Program-made: the position numbers and the translations under genes
Notes under the pieces: generated by a model
Told to the model about the DNA's origin: nothing
Database searches by the model: none
What the model saw: the letters and a program-made list of their open reading frames with translations, nothing else
Shown: positions 45,099-56,600 of the stretch, one piece after another
Layout of the letters: each line of letters starts with the position of its first letter
Position numbering within the stretch: the first letter of the stretch is position 1
Source: Bacteroidota bacterium
Lineage (GTDB): Bacteria > Bacteroidota > Ignavibacteria > Ignavibacteriales > Ignavibacteriaceae
DNA length: 64,000 nucleotides
Direction: 5' to 3'
Assembly: GCA_022564295.1 (NCBI GenBank)
Contig: JADFLR010000008.1
Location: forward strand, 62,001-126,000

Positions 45099-45128
45099 TT
45101 GACTAAATATCCATTTATTGCATAATTT
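45099..45128 (+). promoter_or_regulatory. candidate promoter of the porU cluster
   Basis: TTGACT (45099-45104), an 18-base spacer and TAATTT (45123-45128) lie in the 165-base gap before porU. Sequence inference only. Confidence 0.35.
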
Positions 45129-45243
45129 TACCATAAAATTATAGGAGTATTGTTAGAAACTTTTTGCTACAAATATTTTACTGAAAATTTTCTTGAAATA
45201 AATAAAAGATTCTGAATTGTTTCACTTTTTGAAGTTCAGGGCG

Positions 45244-48200
45244 ATGAAGAGCAAAATCTCTATAGTACTCTTTATTCTCACGATTACTGTATATCCACAG
45301 GATGATTACCGCATTCTTTCATCCGATCAAAACTCAATTGTAATTGAGTACTCGCCCGTATATTCCGATACCTCCGTAAGAAGGATTGATAATCAGGAAT
45401 TTAGAAATATTGTTCTTAGTCTTGGTTACATTCCCGAACCCGAAATTTGGGGTATTCCGTCTATTCCTGAAAGAAGAATGAACATTGGTGTACCTTCGGA
45501 GTTTGGAAACACAATAGAAGTTTTAACTACGCAGTACATAGAGTTGGATGGCTTAATTATTCCTAAACCGGAATTAGTTGAAGATGAAACACTTTATAAA
45601 TATGAATTTAAAATCGGTGAGGGATATTTTGATTACGTGGATTATCTGGAATTAGTTACGTTCGGTGACTTTGGAATTACAAGAGGAATAAAAAATCAAT
45701 CAATAAAAATTTTCCCCGTAAGGTTCGATCCCGCACAAAGAAAAATAAAATTATTTAAGCGAATTGTATTCCGTGTAAACTATGCTAAAGGCGGAACATT
45801 TTCGCAGCTGCCATACGATGAACTTCTGAGTTCTGCATTTATAAATTATGATGTTGCGCGTTATTGGCAGAAACAAAAGATACCTCTTAATAAAGTAACT
45901 GTTACAAACAGTGTTTTAGCTGTTGGTGAGTGGGTTAAATTTGAAACGGAAGAAGAAGGAATTTATAAGATAGATTTTAATTTGATCTCAGCAATGGGAA
46001 TTGATCCGGCTTCAGTTGATCCGCGAACAATTAAAATTTATAACAATGGAGGAAAGATTCTTTCTGAAAATGTAAATGATCCAAGACCTATTGATTTGGT
46101 TGAAAACGCTATTAAAGTAATTGGAGAAGATGATGGTAATTTCGATCAGGGTGATTACATATTATTTTATGGAAGAGGAAGCAGTTTTTGGGATTATGAT
46201 ACATCTGCGCGGGAAATAAAGCGTTACAACCACACATATTCTAACCATAATTATTATTGGCTAACGTATGCTGGTGTTAACGGTAAGCGTATGCAGGATA
46301 ATCCCGGTTTGAATACAACTTCTGAATTTAATCAAAACAACACATTTGCTTTTGCAGATCTTGAAGAGGACAAAATTAATATCGCAAGAACAGGAAGAGA
46401 TTATTATGGTGATGATTTTTCTCAGGCAATCTTATCGCGTACATACTTAAACACACTTAATGGCAGATTATCATCAAAACCAATTAATTATCATTTCCGG
46501 TTCACAAATGGCTCATCCGGTAGCTTAACGCTAAAAATTATGGAGAACAATTCGGTCATCTTAAATCAGGTTTTGAGTGGGTATGGAGGAAGTTCATATG
46601 TTGTTGGTGTTGTGTATGAAAAAAATGCTGTGTTCACATCTTCATTGCCTGATAACAGAAGTGTTCTGAATTTTAATATTGTTCCCACTTCCGTTACTAC
46701 TGTTGGATATTTGGATTACTTTGAAATTTCCTATACAAAAGATTTGAAAGCATTTAACGACAGAGTGATGTTTTTTTCAAAGGATACTACAGCTATTATT
46801 GAATATTATTTACACGATTTTACTTCTACAAATATAGAAGTTTTTGATGTAACCGATAATGCGAATGTTAAGATAATTACAAACTTTACTTTACTAAGCG
46901 GCGGTGATAGTAAATTCCAGATTTCAGAAACTGAAGGAAAAGTTTCGAAATATTTTTCTGTTGGAAGCCAAAAATATTATACTCCAATTAATCCGGTATC
47001 GGTCGAAAATTCAAATCTTAGAGGGATACAGGAGGGAGCAAAATATATAATCATCGCACCAAAATTATTAATAAATTCAGCGAACAGATTAAAAACCTAT
47101 AGAGAAGATGAAGCTTTAATACCGATTTCTACAATTGTTGTTGATGTTGAACAGATATACAACGAGTTCTCTTGCGGTGTTCTTGATGTCAGTGCTGTCC
47201 GCGATTTTATAAAATATGCTTACGATAATTGGGAAATTACTCCCCAATATGTTTTATTGTTCGGCAAAGGAACGTATGACTATAAAAATATTGCAGGATT
47301 CGACGATAATTTTATTCCTACCTGGCAGACAAAGGAATCACTGCGACTATTAAGCTCATATACTAGTGACGATTTTTTTGTTAATGTTGATGGAACTGAT
47401 GCAAACATTGATATAGCACCGGGAAGAATTACAGCTAGTGATGAAACAGAAGCAAATAATTATATAACAAAAGTTATCGATTACGAGCAAAACAGTAAAC
47501 GAGGATTATGGAAAAATCTCATCACTCTTGTTGCAGATGATGGTTTTACCTCAACTTCCTATGAAGGTCCGGAGCATACAAGACCATCTGAATGGATTGC
47601 AAACAATGTGCTTCCCAAATCTTTTGATATCAAAAAGATATATCTTGCCGATTACCCGCTTGTAATTACAGGTGCAGGAAGACGGAAACCAGATGTAAAT
47701 GAAGATATAATTAATACAATGAATAACGGAACATTAATTGTAAATTACATCGGGCACGGAAACCCTGAAATTTGGGCGCACGAAGTTGTTTTCGAAAAAA
47801 GTGTTTCGATACCCCAGTTGCATAATTCCGAATACTTTTTCCTAATAGCAGCAACCTGCGATTTTGCTTATTACGATATTCCGAATTTTGAAAGCGGTGC
47901 GGAGGAATTGCTCTTTCTAAAAAATTCTGGTTCAATAGGAAGTTTTAATTCTGCAAGATTGGTTTTTTCAGGTCTTAATCACCAACTAAATTACCAGTTT
48001 TTAGCCGATGTACTTGCTTCTCCCAGAGATACATTAAATCTTATCAGAACTTTAGGCGTAAGTTATTTTAATACAAGACAAATTTATAATGGGACCAACG
48101 ATAAAAAATATCATTTGTTTGGAGACCCTGCTTTAAGATTGCAGGTACCACAGTATGCAGGTAAAATTGATACGATAAATGGTCAGCCGCTTGTTGCCGA

Positions 48201-49215
48201 TGTTCAAATTAGAGCACTTAGTAAGACTGAAATAGCAGGAACAATTCTCACACCTGAAAATGAAAAATGGGAAGATTTTAATGGCGAGGGAATACTAACA
48301 ATTTTTGATTCCGAAAGAATAAAATTATTAGAGCAGATAGATAATTATCCCATGGTTATTCAGGGCGGTGTTATTTTCAGAGGAAGTGTTTCTGTAAACA
48401 ATGGTGAATTCACTACAAGTTTTGTTGTTCCAAAAGATATCTCTTACGAAAATAAAAATGGTAAAGTTATTTTTTACTTTTTCGATGAAGATGAAGACGG
48501 ACTTGCTTTTACAAAGAATATAATTGTTGGCGGAACAGATACAACTGCAGTAAATGATGGCAATGGACCTGAAATAGAAATATTTTTTGATGATGCAACT
48601 TTTTATAATGCTTATTTGGTTGGTCCCGAGCCTACCTTAATAGTTAAACTTACTGATGATACAGGATTGAATACTACCGGAACAGGAGTAGGCCACAAGT
48701 TAGAAGGTATATTGAACGATAATGAAGCAGCACCGATTGACTTTACAAACTTTTTTAAAGGCGATTTGGATGCAGGTGGTACAGCAGGCGAGATTAATTA
48801 TAAATTTGTTAGAATGGATGAGGGAGACTATAGTTTGTTGGTAAAAGCGTGGGATGTGTTTAATAATTTCTCCAGCGAAGAATCATTTTTTACGGTGGTA
48901 AGTGATGACCAGCTTGTTGTAAGGGATGTTTATAACTATCCCAATCCATTTAGTAATAATACTACGTTTACGTTTCAGCATAATCTTAATAGAACAATTG
49001 ATGTAAACGTTAAAGTTTATACGATTGCCGGAAGAATGATAAAACATCTTGATGTTGAAAATGTTGAACAAAAATTTGTAAAGATAAACTGGGATGGCAG
49101 AGATGAAGATGGTGATATTCTTGCTAACGGAACTTATTTATACAAAATAATTGTAAAAACACAGGATGGAGATTTCAGCCAGAGCGTGATTGGTAAAATG
49201 GCTGTAATCAGATAA
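45244..49215 (+). CDS. porU: type IX secretion system sortase PorU
   Basis: A 1323-residue C25-family protein. ATG 45244 begins a clean signal peptide (to VYPQ); the frame is open to a TTG at 45217. The C25 domain has His838 (YIGHGNP) and Cys872 (AATCDF), in the order of the catalytic pair. A C-terminal sorting-type domain starts near 1230 (NYPNPF, KVYTIAGRM, DEDGDILANGTYLYK). PorU sits on the cell surface, cuts the sorting domain from T9SS cargo and attaches the cargo to lipopolysaccharide. The next gene is porV, the same order as in Porphyromonas gingivalis, which separates it from the C25 paralogue at 1399. Confidence 0.93.
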   Translation: MKSKISIVLFILTITVYPQDDYRILSSDQNSIVIEYSPVYSDTSVRRIDNQEFRNIVLSLGYIPEPEIWGIPSIPERRMNIGVPSEFGNTIEVLTTQYIELDGLIIPKPELVEDETLYKYEFKIGEGYFDYVDYLELVTFGDFGITRGIKNQSIKIFPVRFDPAQRKIKLFKRIVFRVNYAKGGTFSQLPYDELLSSAFINYDVARYWQKQKIPLNKVTVTNSVLAVGEWVKFETEEEGIYKIDFNLISAMGIDPASVDPRTIKIYNNGGKILSENVNDPRPIDLVENAIKVIGEDDGNFDQGDYILFYGRGSSFWDYDTSAREIKRYNHTYSNHNYYWLTYAGVNGKRMQDNPGLNTTSEFNQNNTFAFADLEEDKINIARTGRDYYGDDFSQAILSRTYLNTLNGRLSSKPINYHFRFTNGSSGSLTLKIMENNSVILNQVLSGYGGSSYVVGVVYEKNAVFTSSLPDNRSVLNFNIVPTSVTTVGYLDYFEISYTKDLKAFNDRVMFFSKDTTAIIEYYLHDFTSTNIEVFDVTDNANVKIITNFTLLSGGDSKFQISETEGKVSKYFSVGSQKYYTPINPVSVENSNLRGIQEGAKYIIIAPKLLINSANRLKTYREDEALIPISTIVVDVEQIYNEFSCGVLDVSAVRDFIKYAYDNWEITPQYVLLFGKGTYDYKNIAGFDDNFIPTWQTKESLRLLSSYTSDDFFVNVDGTDANIDIAPGRITASDETEANNYITKVIDYEQNSKRGLWKNLITLVADDGFTSTSYEGPEHTRPSEWIANNVLPKSFDIKKIYLADYPLVITGAGRRKPDVNEDIINTMNNGTLIVNYIGHGNPEIWAHEVVFEKSVSIPQLHNSEYFFLIAATCDFAYYDIPNFESGAEELLFLKNSGSIGSFNSARLVFSGLNHQLNYQFLADVLASPRDTLNLIRTLGVSYFNTRQIYNGTNDKKYHLFGDPALRLQVPQYAGKIDTINGQPLVADVQIRALSKTEIAGTILTPENEKWEDFNGEGILTIFDSERIKLLEQIDNYPMVIQGGVIFRGSVSVNNGEFTTSFVVPKDISYENKNGKVIFYFFDEDEDGLAFTKNIIVGGTDTTAVNDGNGPEIEIFFDDATFYNAYLVGPEPTLIVKLTDDTGLNTTGTGVGHKLEGILNDNEAAPIDFTNFFKGDLDAGGTAGEINYKFVRMDEGDYSLLVKAWDVFNNFSSEESFFTVVSDDQLVVRDVYNYPNPFSNNTTFTFQHNLNRTIDVNVKVYTIAGRMIKHLDVENVEQKFVKINWDGRDEDGDILANGTYLYKIIVKTQDGDFSQSVIGKMAVIR

Positions 49216-49324
49216 TTAATTATTATTTATGAAATTATTTTAGTTGTATTTTTTTATATTTCTTAATTAAATTGGTGATAATATGAAATGCCATGAACCA
49301 AAATTTCATCGGAGGAAAAAAAAG

Positions 49325-50500
49325 ATGAAAACATTAATTAGTCTATTTATGATCAGCATCATGTTTTTGGCGCTCCCGAAAATAAATTATGCTCAAGGTG
49401 AAGCTGCTGTACCATTCTTATTGTTAGCTCCCGATTCACGCGCAGGTGGTATTGGTGAATCTGGTACGGGATTAGCCGATAACTCTGCGGCTATTTTCTG
49501 GAACCCGGCAGGAATCGCATTTTTAACCGGAACAGAATTAAGCATTACGCATAGTAACTGGCTCCCGGCATTTAATCTCGATCTGTTTTACGATTATCTA
49601 ACATATAGAACTTATGTGGAAGGTATCGGTGGAAGTATTACAGGTAGTATTACATACATGAACTTTGGAGAGTTTGTTAGAACAGGTCCAGTCGATCCGA
49701 CACCAATCGGAACATTCCGCTCTTTTGATGCAGCTTTAACTTTAGGTTATGCAACTAAACTCGGAACGGATTGGGGACTTGGTTTTAACTTCAGGGTAAT
49801 TCATAGCCGTCTTTCCGATGAAGCAGTTGGTGAAGAGGAAGGTACCGGTGTTGCAACTTCAGTAAGTTTTGATATTGCAGGGATGTGGAGAGTATCCACG
49901 TTAAATATATTCGGTGCAGAATTTGGGAACAGGTTTAGTATTGGTGCAAACCTAAGTAATCTTGGTCCTAAAATTACTTATATAGATCAAGCTCAGTCCG
50001 ATCCTATCCCTACAAATTTTCGTCTCGGTTTTGCTTTTCAATTAATAAGTGATGAATTTAATTCTCTTATTTATACTCTGGATTTTAGCAAATTGCTTGT
50101 GAGTAAAACAACCAAAACTGTGATTAATGGTAATGATACTTCTACAGTTTCCGAATCAGATGAATGGTATCAGGCAATCTTCACTGCATGGGGTGATCAA
50201 TCATTCAGCGAAGAGTTAAGAGATGTTGTTACATCTATGGGATTAGAATACTGGTATGGTACTCCGGGTGATTTTCTGTTTGCTCTTAGAACAGGATTTT
50301 TCTATGAAGATCCATCTTTTGGTAACAGGAAATTCTATACTTTCGGTGCTGGGTTAAGGTACGATATTTATGGTTTCGATTTCAGTTATCTAAGTTCAGT
50401 AGAAAGTAATCATCCATTGGATGATACGTTAAGATTTACTATAATCATTGGATGGGGTTCAATACCGGATCAGGTAAGGGGATTCCCTCGAGGTATCTAA
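49325..50500 (+). CDS. porV: type IX secretion system outer-membrane protein PorV
   Basis: A 391-residue outer-membrane barrel of the PorV/LptO (FadL-like) type. The start ATG 49325 has GGAGG nine bases upstream and yields the signal peptide ending INYAQ; the frame is also open from 49283. The N-terminal block FLLLAPDSRAGGIGESGTGLADNSAAIFWNPAG is the family hallmark. PorV carries cargo from the secretion channel to PorU. It lies 110 bases after porU. Confidence 0.95.
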   Translation: MKTLISLFMISIMFLALPKINYAQGEAAVPFLLLAPDSRAGGIGESGTGLADNSAAIFWNPAGIAFLTGTELSITHSNWLPAFNLDLFYDYLTYRTYVEGIGGSITGSITYMNFGEFVRTGPVDPTPIGTFRSFDAALTLGYATKLGTDWGLGFNFRVIHSRLSDEAVGEEEGTGVATSVSFDIAGMWRVSTLNIFGAEFGNRFSIGANLSNLGPKITYIDQAQSDPIPTNFRLGFAFQLISDEFNSLIYTLDFSKLLVSKTTKTVINGNDTSTVSESDEWYQAIFTAWGDQSFSEELRDVVTSMGLEYWYGTPGDFLFALRTGFFYEDPSFGNRKFYTFGAGLRYDIYGFDFSYLSSVESNHPLDDTLRFTIIIGWGSIPDQVRGFPRGI

Positions 50501-50505
50501 TTTAA

Positions 50506-53500
50506 ATGATGAAAATATCTCTTCCGGTTTTTATTCTATTAATAAGCTTGGGCAGTTTATCTGCCCAATCTTTTAAAGTTAATTTTAAAGTTCAGCCAGC
50601 GGCAAATGTTAATGCTGAGGTTATTGATACTTTAAAAATTCTTGCCATAATGGTCAACTTTCAGGAGGACAGGGATGGTGCAACATTTGGTAACGGAAAG
50701 TTTGGTTCAATCTATTCAGTAGATTACGGTAGCACAATTTTAGATCCTTTACCTCACGATGCACAATATTTTAAGGATCATCTTTTATTTGTACGTAACT
50801 ATTTTCAAAAGGTTTCCAACAATATACTATATATTGAGTTTGAAGTTTTACCCGATACATTTTCAGTTAAACAAACAATGAGGAATTATTCTCCACTGCC
50901 GGGTTCGGATGACTTCACTCCACTTGGAAATTTTGCTGTTGAAGCCTGGACACTCGCCGATCAGTTATACCCCGGGTTTGATTTCAGTGCTTACGATCTT
51001 TTTACAATTTTTCATGCTGGTGTGGGTAGAGATATTTCTTTACCCGGAAGTATTGGAAATGAAAGAGACCTGCCTTCAGTTTATTTAAGTGAAATGGCAT
51101 TCAAAGATATTTTCGGTGAAAGCTTTGATGGCATTCCTGTTTCAGGTGGCTCGTTCAAAATTACAAACAGCATGATAATGCCCGAAACTGAAAGCAGGGA
51201 ACTGGAAACAATTTCAGGAACTTTTCTTTTTGAAATTACAATTAACGGATTGCTTTGTGCAAGCGTTGGCAGCCATTTAGGTTTACCCGATTTGTTCGAT
51301 ACAGAAACCGGTTTAAGTGCAATAGGAAGATTTGGTTTAATGGATGGGCAGGGAATATTTGCGTTCGGCGGAACTTACCCGCCGGAACCGTGTCCCTGGT
51401 CAAAAATATTTTTAGGATGGGCTGAACCTGTAACTGTTGAATTAGATAATGCCGATGTTTCACTCGTAACAAAACTTGCAGCAGAAATTGGTGATACGGT
51501 AATTCTTAAAGTTCCGCTAAATTCATCCGAGTATTATTTAATCGAAAACAGAAACCGTGATGCTAACGATGATGGTTCAACAGTAACTTACATTGTTAAT
51601 GGTATTACGATAACAAGAACATTTACAAAAGATACAACCGGCTATCAAAGTTTTGATGTTGATTCTTTAGCGGGCGTTATTATAGATGTTGACGAGTTTG
51701 ATTGGGCAGTTCCCGGAAACGGCATTCTGATCTGGCACATTGATGAAAATATTATAAACGAAAAAATTGCTGAAAACAAAGTCAACACAGATAAAAAACG
51801 AAGAGGTGTTGATGTCGAAGAAGCTGATGGTGTGCAGGATATTGGTGAAGAGTTCCAAACAATTTTTGGTGATATTGTAATTGGTGAAGGTACAGATAGG
51901 GACTTCTGGTATTCATTAAATCCAGCCGAACTTTATCAAAACTTATTTAACAAAGAAACCCGCCCTAATACAAGAACAAACATAAATGCAAACAGTTTAA
52001 TTACAATAAAAGATTTTTCTGAAATTAGCAACCGGATGAGTTTTAAGCTTGAGTTTGGAGATTCTATTGTAAAGCCAATATTTTCCTCTAAGTTAAATAT
52101 TACACCTCCTGTTCAGGGACTATCAAATAGATATCCAGAATTGAAAAGTTTCAACTTGGTTGATAATGATTATCTTAGAATTATAATAAATGATTCAGTT
52201 TTTGTTTCTCTACCGGATTTCGCTTCATCAAAGGTTAGTTTTTTAGCTGGAGGTGAAACAGGAGCAAGACATACTTATGGAGTAATGGATTCTTCTTTAA
52301 ATTTCTATCTGACTTCTCTCGACTTTCCACCCCAGACATTCGAGGGCAAAGTTAATATCGGGGAACTTGTATCCTCACCGATTATAATAAATTCTACTGA
52401 TACTGGAATATATGAATTAATTTTTGGAACCCGAAATGGAAATATAATTTCTTATTCATTAGGATCATTTAGCACACTCCCCAATGAAAATCAACCACCA
52501 GAACTAAAAGATATTATTGAATTAAGTGTTGACCATGCGATTGAAAAGCTTGCATCAAATGGTGAGTTTGTCGCTGCAATTGGGCGGATGACATTAGAGA
52601 TATTTCCTCAAACACATCTTTATTATAGCACCGAGGGTGAGATACTTTTTGAAGATGAATTACCATTAGATTTAGTAATAACCAAGAATTCTGATGAAGA
52701 AAATCTGGCAGTTGTATTGACAGATGCAAAAAAGATATACATAATTATTGCTGGAAAAATTCAATCTGAATTTTCAGTTCGAGCAAATGATGAAATAGGT
52801 ACAATTTCTCTTACCGATTTAAAACAAGACGGTACAAACTATATTGTTCTAAATAACGGAAACAACATCGAAGCTTATAATTTAACCGGTGCTATGGCAG
52901 ACAATTTTCCGTTTACTGATCCGGAAGGAATTGGATTTATTGGAACACCTGTTATTGCTGATTTTGAAGGAGACAGCAAATCAGAAATTATAAGCATTAC
53001 TAAGGATGGAAGAATTTTTGCAATTGATGGAGGAACGGGTAAAGTTGTTACTGGGTTTCCGATTTCAACTGGTTCTGGTGTTCCTGTAACTCCTGTTTTA
53101 TACAATGCAAATGGTAAAACAAATTTAGCGGTAATAAATGATCAGAACGTTTTATCTGCATGGTCAATCAGTTCAATTGAAGGTAAACTTTATTGGTCTG
53201 AAGAATTTGGTAACCCTCAAAACACATCCTTTATTCCAGCGGCAGAAAATAGAAACAGGATAAATGAGTTCTTCCCGACAGACAGAGCTTACAATTATCC
53301 AAACCCTGTTTATGAAGGAACCACTAACATACGTTACTATGTTTCTGAAGATTCAAAAATCAATATTAAAATATTTGATCTTGCAGGTGATTTTGTTGCG
53401 GAATTAAATGATGATGCTACTGGAGGAATGGATAACGAAACTGTTTGGAATGTTGGAGATATTCAGAGTGGAGTTTATCTTACAAGAATTGAAGCTGTAA

Positions 53501-53553
53501 GTGCTTCAGGTAATTCAGAATTTGCAATAATTAAAATTGCAGTAGTTAAATAA
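50506..53553 (+). CDS. M6-like secreted protein with degenerate zinc site and T9SS sorting domain
   Basis: A 1015-residue exported protein (signal peptide to SLSAQ; ATG at 50506 or 50509). The N-terminal 400 residues follow the M6 (immune inhibitor A-like) metallopeptidase plan, with VGRFGLMDGQG-like block after the active site. But where active members read HExxHxLGLPD, this protein reads A252-S-V-G-S-H257-LGLPD, so the zinc-binding HExxH is gone. The middle holds propeller-like repeats; the C-terminus from about 929 is a T9SS sorting domain (YNYPNP). It is probably an inactive, surface-attached protein. It starts 5 bases after porV. Confidence 0.82.
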   Translation: MMKISLPVFILLISLGSLSAQSFKVNFKVQPAANVNAEVIDTLKILAIMVNFQEDRDGATFGNGKFGSIYSVDYGSTILDPLPHDAQYFKDHLLFVRNYFQKVSNNILYIEFEVLPDTFSVKQTMRNYSPLPGSDDFTPLGNFAVEAWTLADQLYPGFDFSAYDLFTIFHAGVGRDISLPGSIGNERDLPSVYLSEMAFKDIFGESFDGIPVSGGSFKITNSMIMPETESRELETISGTFLFEITINGLLCASVGSHLGLPDLFDTETGLSAIGRFGLMDGQGIFAFGGTYPPEPCPWSKIFLGWAEPVTVELDNADVSLVTKLAAEIGDTVILKVPLNSSEYYLIENRNRDANDDGSTVTYIVNGITITRTFTKDTTGYQSFDVDSLAGVIIDVDEFDWAVPGNGILIWHIDENIINEKIAENKVNTDKKRRGVDVEEADGVQDIGEEFQTIFGDIVIGEGTDRDFWYSLNPAELYQNLFNKETRPNTRTNINANSLITIKDFSEISNRMSFKLEFGDSIVKPIFSSKLNITPPVQGLSNRYPELKSFNLVDNDYLRIIINDSVFVSLPDFASSKVSFLAGGETGARHTYGVMDSSLNFYLTSLDFPPQTFEGKVNIGELVSSPIIINSTDTGIYELIFGTRNGNIISYSLGSFSTLPNENQPPELKDIIELSVDHAIEKLASNGEFVAAIGRMTLEIFPQTHLYYSTEGEILFEDELPLDLVITKNSDEENLAVVLTDAKKIYIIIAGKIQSEFSVRANDEIGTISLTDLKQDGTNYIVLNNGNNIEAYNLTGAMADNFPFTDPEGIGFIGTPVIADFEGDSKSEIISITKDGRIFAIDGGTGKVVTGFPISTGSGVPVTPVLYNANGKTNLAVINDQNVLSAWSISSIEGKLYWSEEFGNPQNTSFIPAAENRNRINEFFPTDRAYNYPNPVYEGTTNIRYYVSEDSKINIKIFDLAGDFVAELNDDATGGMDNETVWNVGDIQSGVYLTRIEAVSASGNSEFAIIKIAVVK

Positions 53554-53574
53554 TGATTTTTAAAGTTCAGGTGT

Positions 53575-53673
53575 AAGTTCAAGTTAAAGTAAATATTTTT
53601 AATCTTAAACTTGATCTTATGATTGAACTCAAACTTGTACACGATCTTAAACCAAAACCTAAACTTAATCTTG
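53575..53673. repeat. short imperfect repeats in the gap before the next gene
   Basis: AAGTTCAAGTT (53575-53585) and AACTTGATCTT (53608-53618) are inverted repeats with one mismatch. AAACTTGATCTT (53607-53618) recurs as AAACTTAATCTT (53661-53672), 54 bases on. The stretch between looks like further worn copies of the same unit. Confidence 0.45.
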
Positions 53674-56600
53674 AAAAATATTGCATTCTTCTTAGTCTTT
53701 ATTTCCTCCAATCTTTATGCACAGTTTACAGAATTTCATCCTGAATTGGATTGGTTTACGATTAAGGGGAAAAATATTGAAGTGCATTTTCATGCAGAAG
53801 CAAAACGTACTGCCGAGGTTGTTGCCAAAATTGCCAATGAGGTATGGGGCCCAATCACATCACTTTACCAATACGAACCGGATCTTGTTCATTATGTAAT
53901 TAAAGATATTGATGATTATTCAAACGGCGCTACGTATTTTTTCGATAATAAAATTGAAATTTGGACGAGCGCATTGGATTATGACCTGCGGGGTACACAC
54001 AACTGGCTGCGCAATGTAATATCGCACGAGTTTACTCACATGGTACAAATACAGGCAGCGATAAAAACTTCGCGCACAGTGCCCATTGCTTTTTTACAAT
54101 GGCTTAATTATGATGATGAAAGAAGACCTGATATTTTATACGGCTATCCGAATGTAGTTGTATCATATCCGCTCTCATCCATAAACGTCCCTGCGTGGTT
54201 TGCGGAAGGTACCGCTCAGTATATGCGCACCGAGTTTAATTACGATAATTGGGATTCACATCGCGATATGATCCTTCGCTCTTATGCTTTGGATGGAAAT
54301 ATGTTAACCTGGAATCAGATGGGAGTGTTTGGCAAAACAAGTCTTGGCAATGAATCAGTTTATAATTCCGGTTTTGCTCTAACAAGTTACATTGCACAAA
54401 AATATGGTGAAGATAAGCTGAGAGAAATAAATTTTGCGTTAAGTAATATAGGAACGTTCACAATTGATGCAGCTTTTGAGAAAGTGCTTGGTAAAGATGG
54501 AAACGAAATTTATGAGGAGTGGAAAAAATATATAACCGAGGATTATAAAAAACGTACTGAAGATGTTCTTTCAAATCTTGTTATTGGCGAAACCATTGCC
54601 GATGTTGGCTTTGGAAATTTCTATCCGTCTTTTTCACCGGATGGGAAGAAAATATTATACGTTTCAAATAAATCAGCAGATTACTTTGGTCTTTCCAGTA
54701 TCTATGAATATGATATTGCAACAAAAGAAAGTAAACCTTTAATTCCAGCTATTCGTTCTACATATGATTGGATTAAAGGCGAAAATAAATTAGTTTATTC
54801 AAGATTAACAGAAAAGAATCCGTACTGGTATAACGTGCATGATATTTTCATATATGATTTTGATAAGAAAAAAGAAAAACGATTAACTTCAAATTTAAGA
54901 GCCAACCAACCTTCAGTTTCACACGATGGGAAAAAGATAGTTTTCCTTTTTCAAAAAGATGGAACAACAAACCTTGGTATAATTGATATCGATGGAAAAA
55001 ACTTTAAGCAGATAACATTCTACGAGAACGGTGAACAGGTTTACAATCCAAAATTTTCAAATGATGATTTGTTTATAATTTTTGATTATTCATATGCTAA
55101 TACAAGAGACATCGCAATAGTAGATGTTAACGGTGGTGCAGTTGAATTTGTTATAGCAACTGATAAAGATGAACGACATCCGGTATTCGATGCAAAGGGT
55201 AATCTTATTTATGCTTCGGATGAAACAGGAATCTTTAACATTTACATGCTCGATCTTACGTCCGGAACGAAGGATCAATTAACAAATGTAGTTGGCGGTG
55301 CGTTCATGCCCAATGTAAATGAAAACGGTGATATAGTTTACGCAGGTTATACATCAACAGGATACAAAATTTTCCGTATCAATAATGAGAATCAGGAAAA
55401 AGTAATTGATGATAATTCTTATGTGTGGAAAGTTGATCCGCCTCTTGGTAAGAATAAACCTAACGGTGATATTCAAAATTTTAATATAGATTCGCTGCGA
55501 AACTATAATGATTATAACGTTAACAACTTTGATGTAGAAAAATATTCGGGTGCGTTTTCAAGTCTTACTGTTTTTCCGTATATCAGAATTGATGATTATA
55601 ATCTCGCAAATAATTTTTTCCAAAAAATAAAGCCCGGCTTATACGTCACCTCTACTGATATGTTAAACCGATTTTCGTTTTTTGCCGGTGCTGATATAAA
55701 TGCCCGGCTTGAAAGAGATCTCTTTTTCATTTTTGATTATAGGAACAAACTACCTCTTCTAAGCTTAATTGGAGTATATCCGGAGTTAGCTGTGGAATTA
55801 TATAGCGTAAGTCGTGTAGCAGATGTTGATATTTTCTTCGGAGCTGATACGGTAGATGGTGAAGTTAAGTATGATTTAACAATTCCTACCGATGTTACTT
55901 ATAACCTTTTTGAGTTTGATTTTGTTGCCAGACACAGAATTATCAATAGGTTTCAAAATATTGAGCTGCGGTTTATTTTCAGCAGATATACTGCAACGTT
56001 AGGCAGCTTTATTATACCAACACCCGGAGAACCGATTCTTTACCCAACAACCGATGATACATATTTCATCGGAAGAGATTTTAGAGTGAAGTATAATTGG
56101 TCATCCATAACACCAACAAGAGATAGAGAAATAAACCCCATAGGTTTTTCATTTGAGTTTACATATGATTATGAGTGGAATGAGTTTAACGAGAGTGGCG
56201 AGTTTATTATTGAAGACGGATTGCTTAAACCAAAATTCGGGCACTTCAATTTTCATAGGTTAGAACTAAATACAAGATTTTATTTCCCACTCTGGTCAGA
56301 TCATACTTTAACAGCACAGTTGAGAGCGGGTACTATTTTAGGACCTGAAGTGCCGGCTTTCTTTAATTTCTTTTTAGGCGGTTTGATTGGTATGAAAGCG
56401 TATCCATTCTATGCTATAGAAGGTAATGATTTAGCTTGGATCCATTTAGCATACAGGTTTCCGTTGGCGCGCGATATTGACGCGAAGTTTGGTCATCTTT
56501 ATATAGATAAAATATTCTTATCAATAAATTTTGATGTGGGAAATGCATGGACAGGAGAAGCATTGAAATTTGAAGGTACTAAAAAAGGTATTGGCGCTGA

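Noticed and set aside
51274-51291. His257 of the M6-like protein as part of a shifted zinc site
   Set aside because: There is no glutamate or second histidine at HExxH spacing around it.
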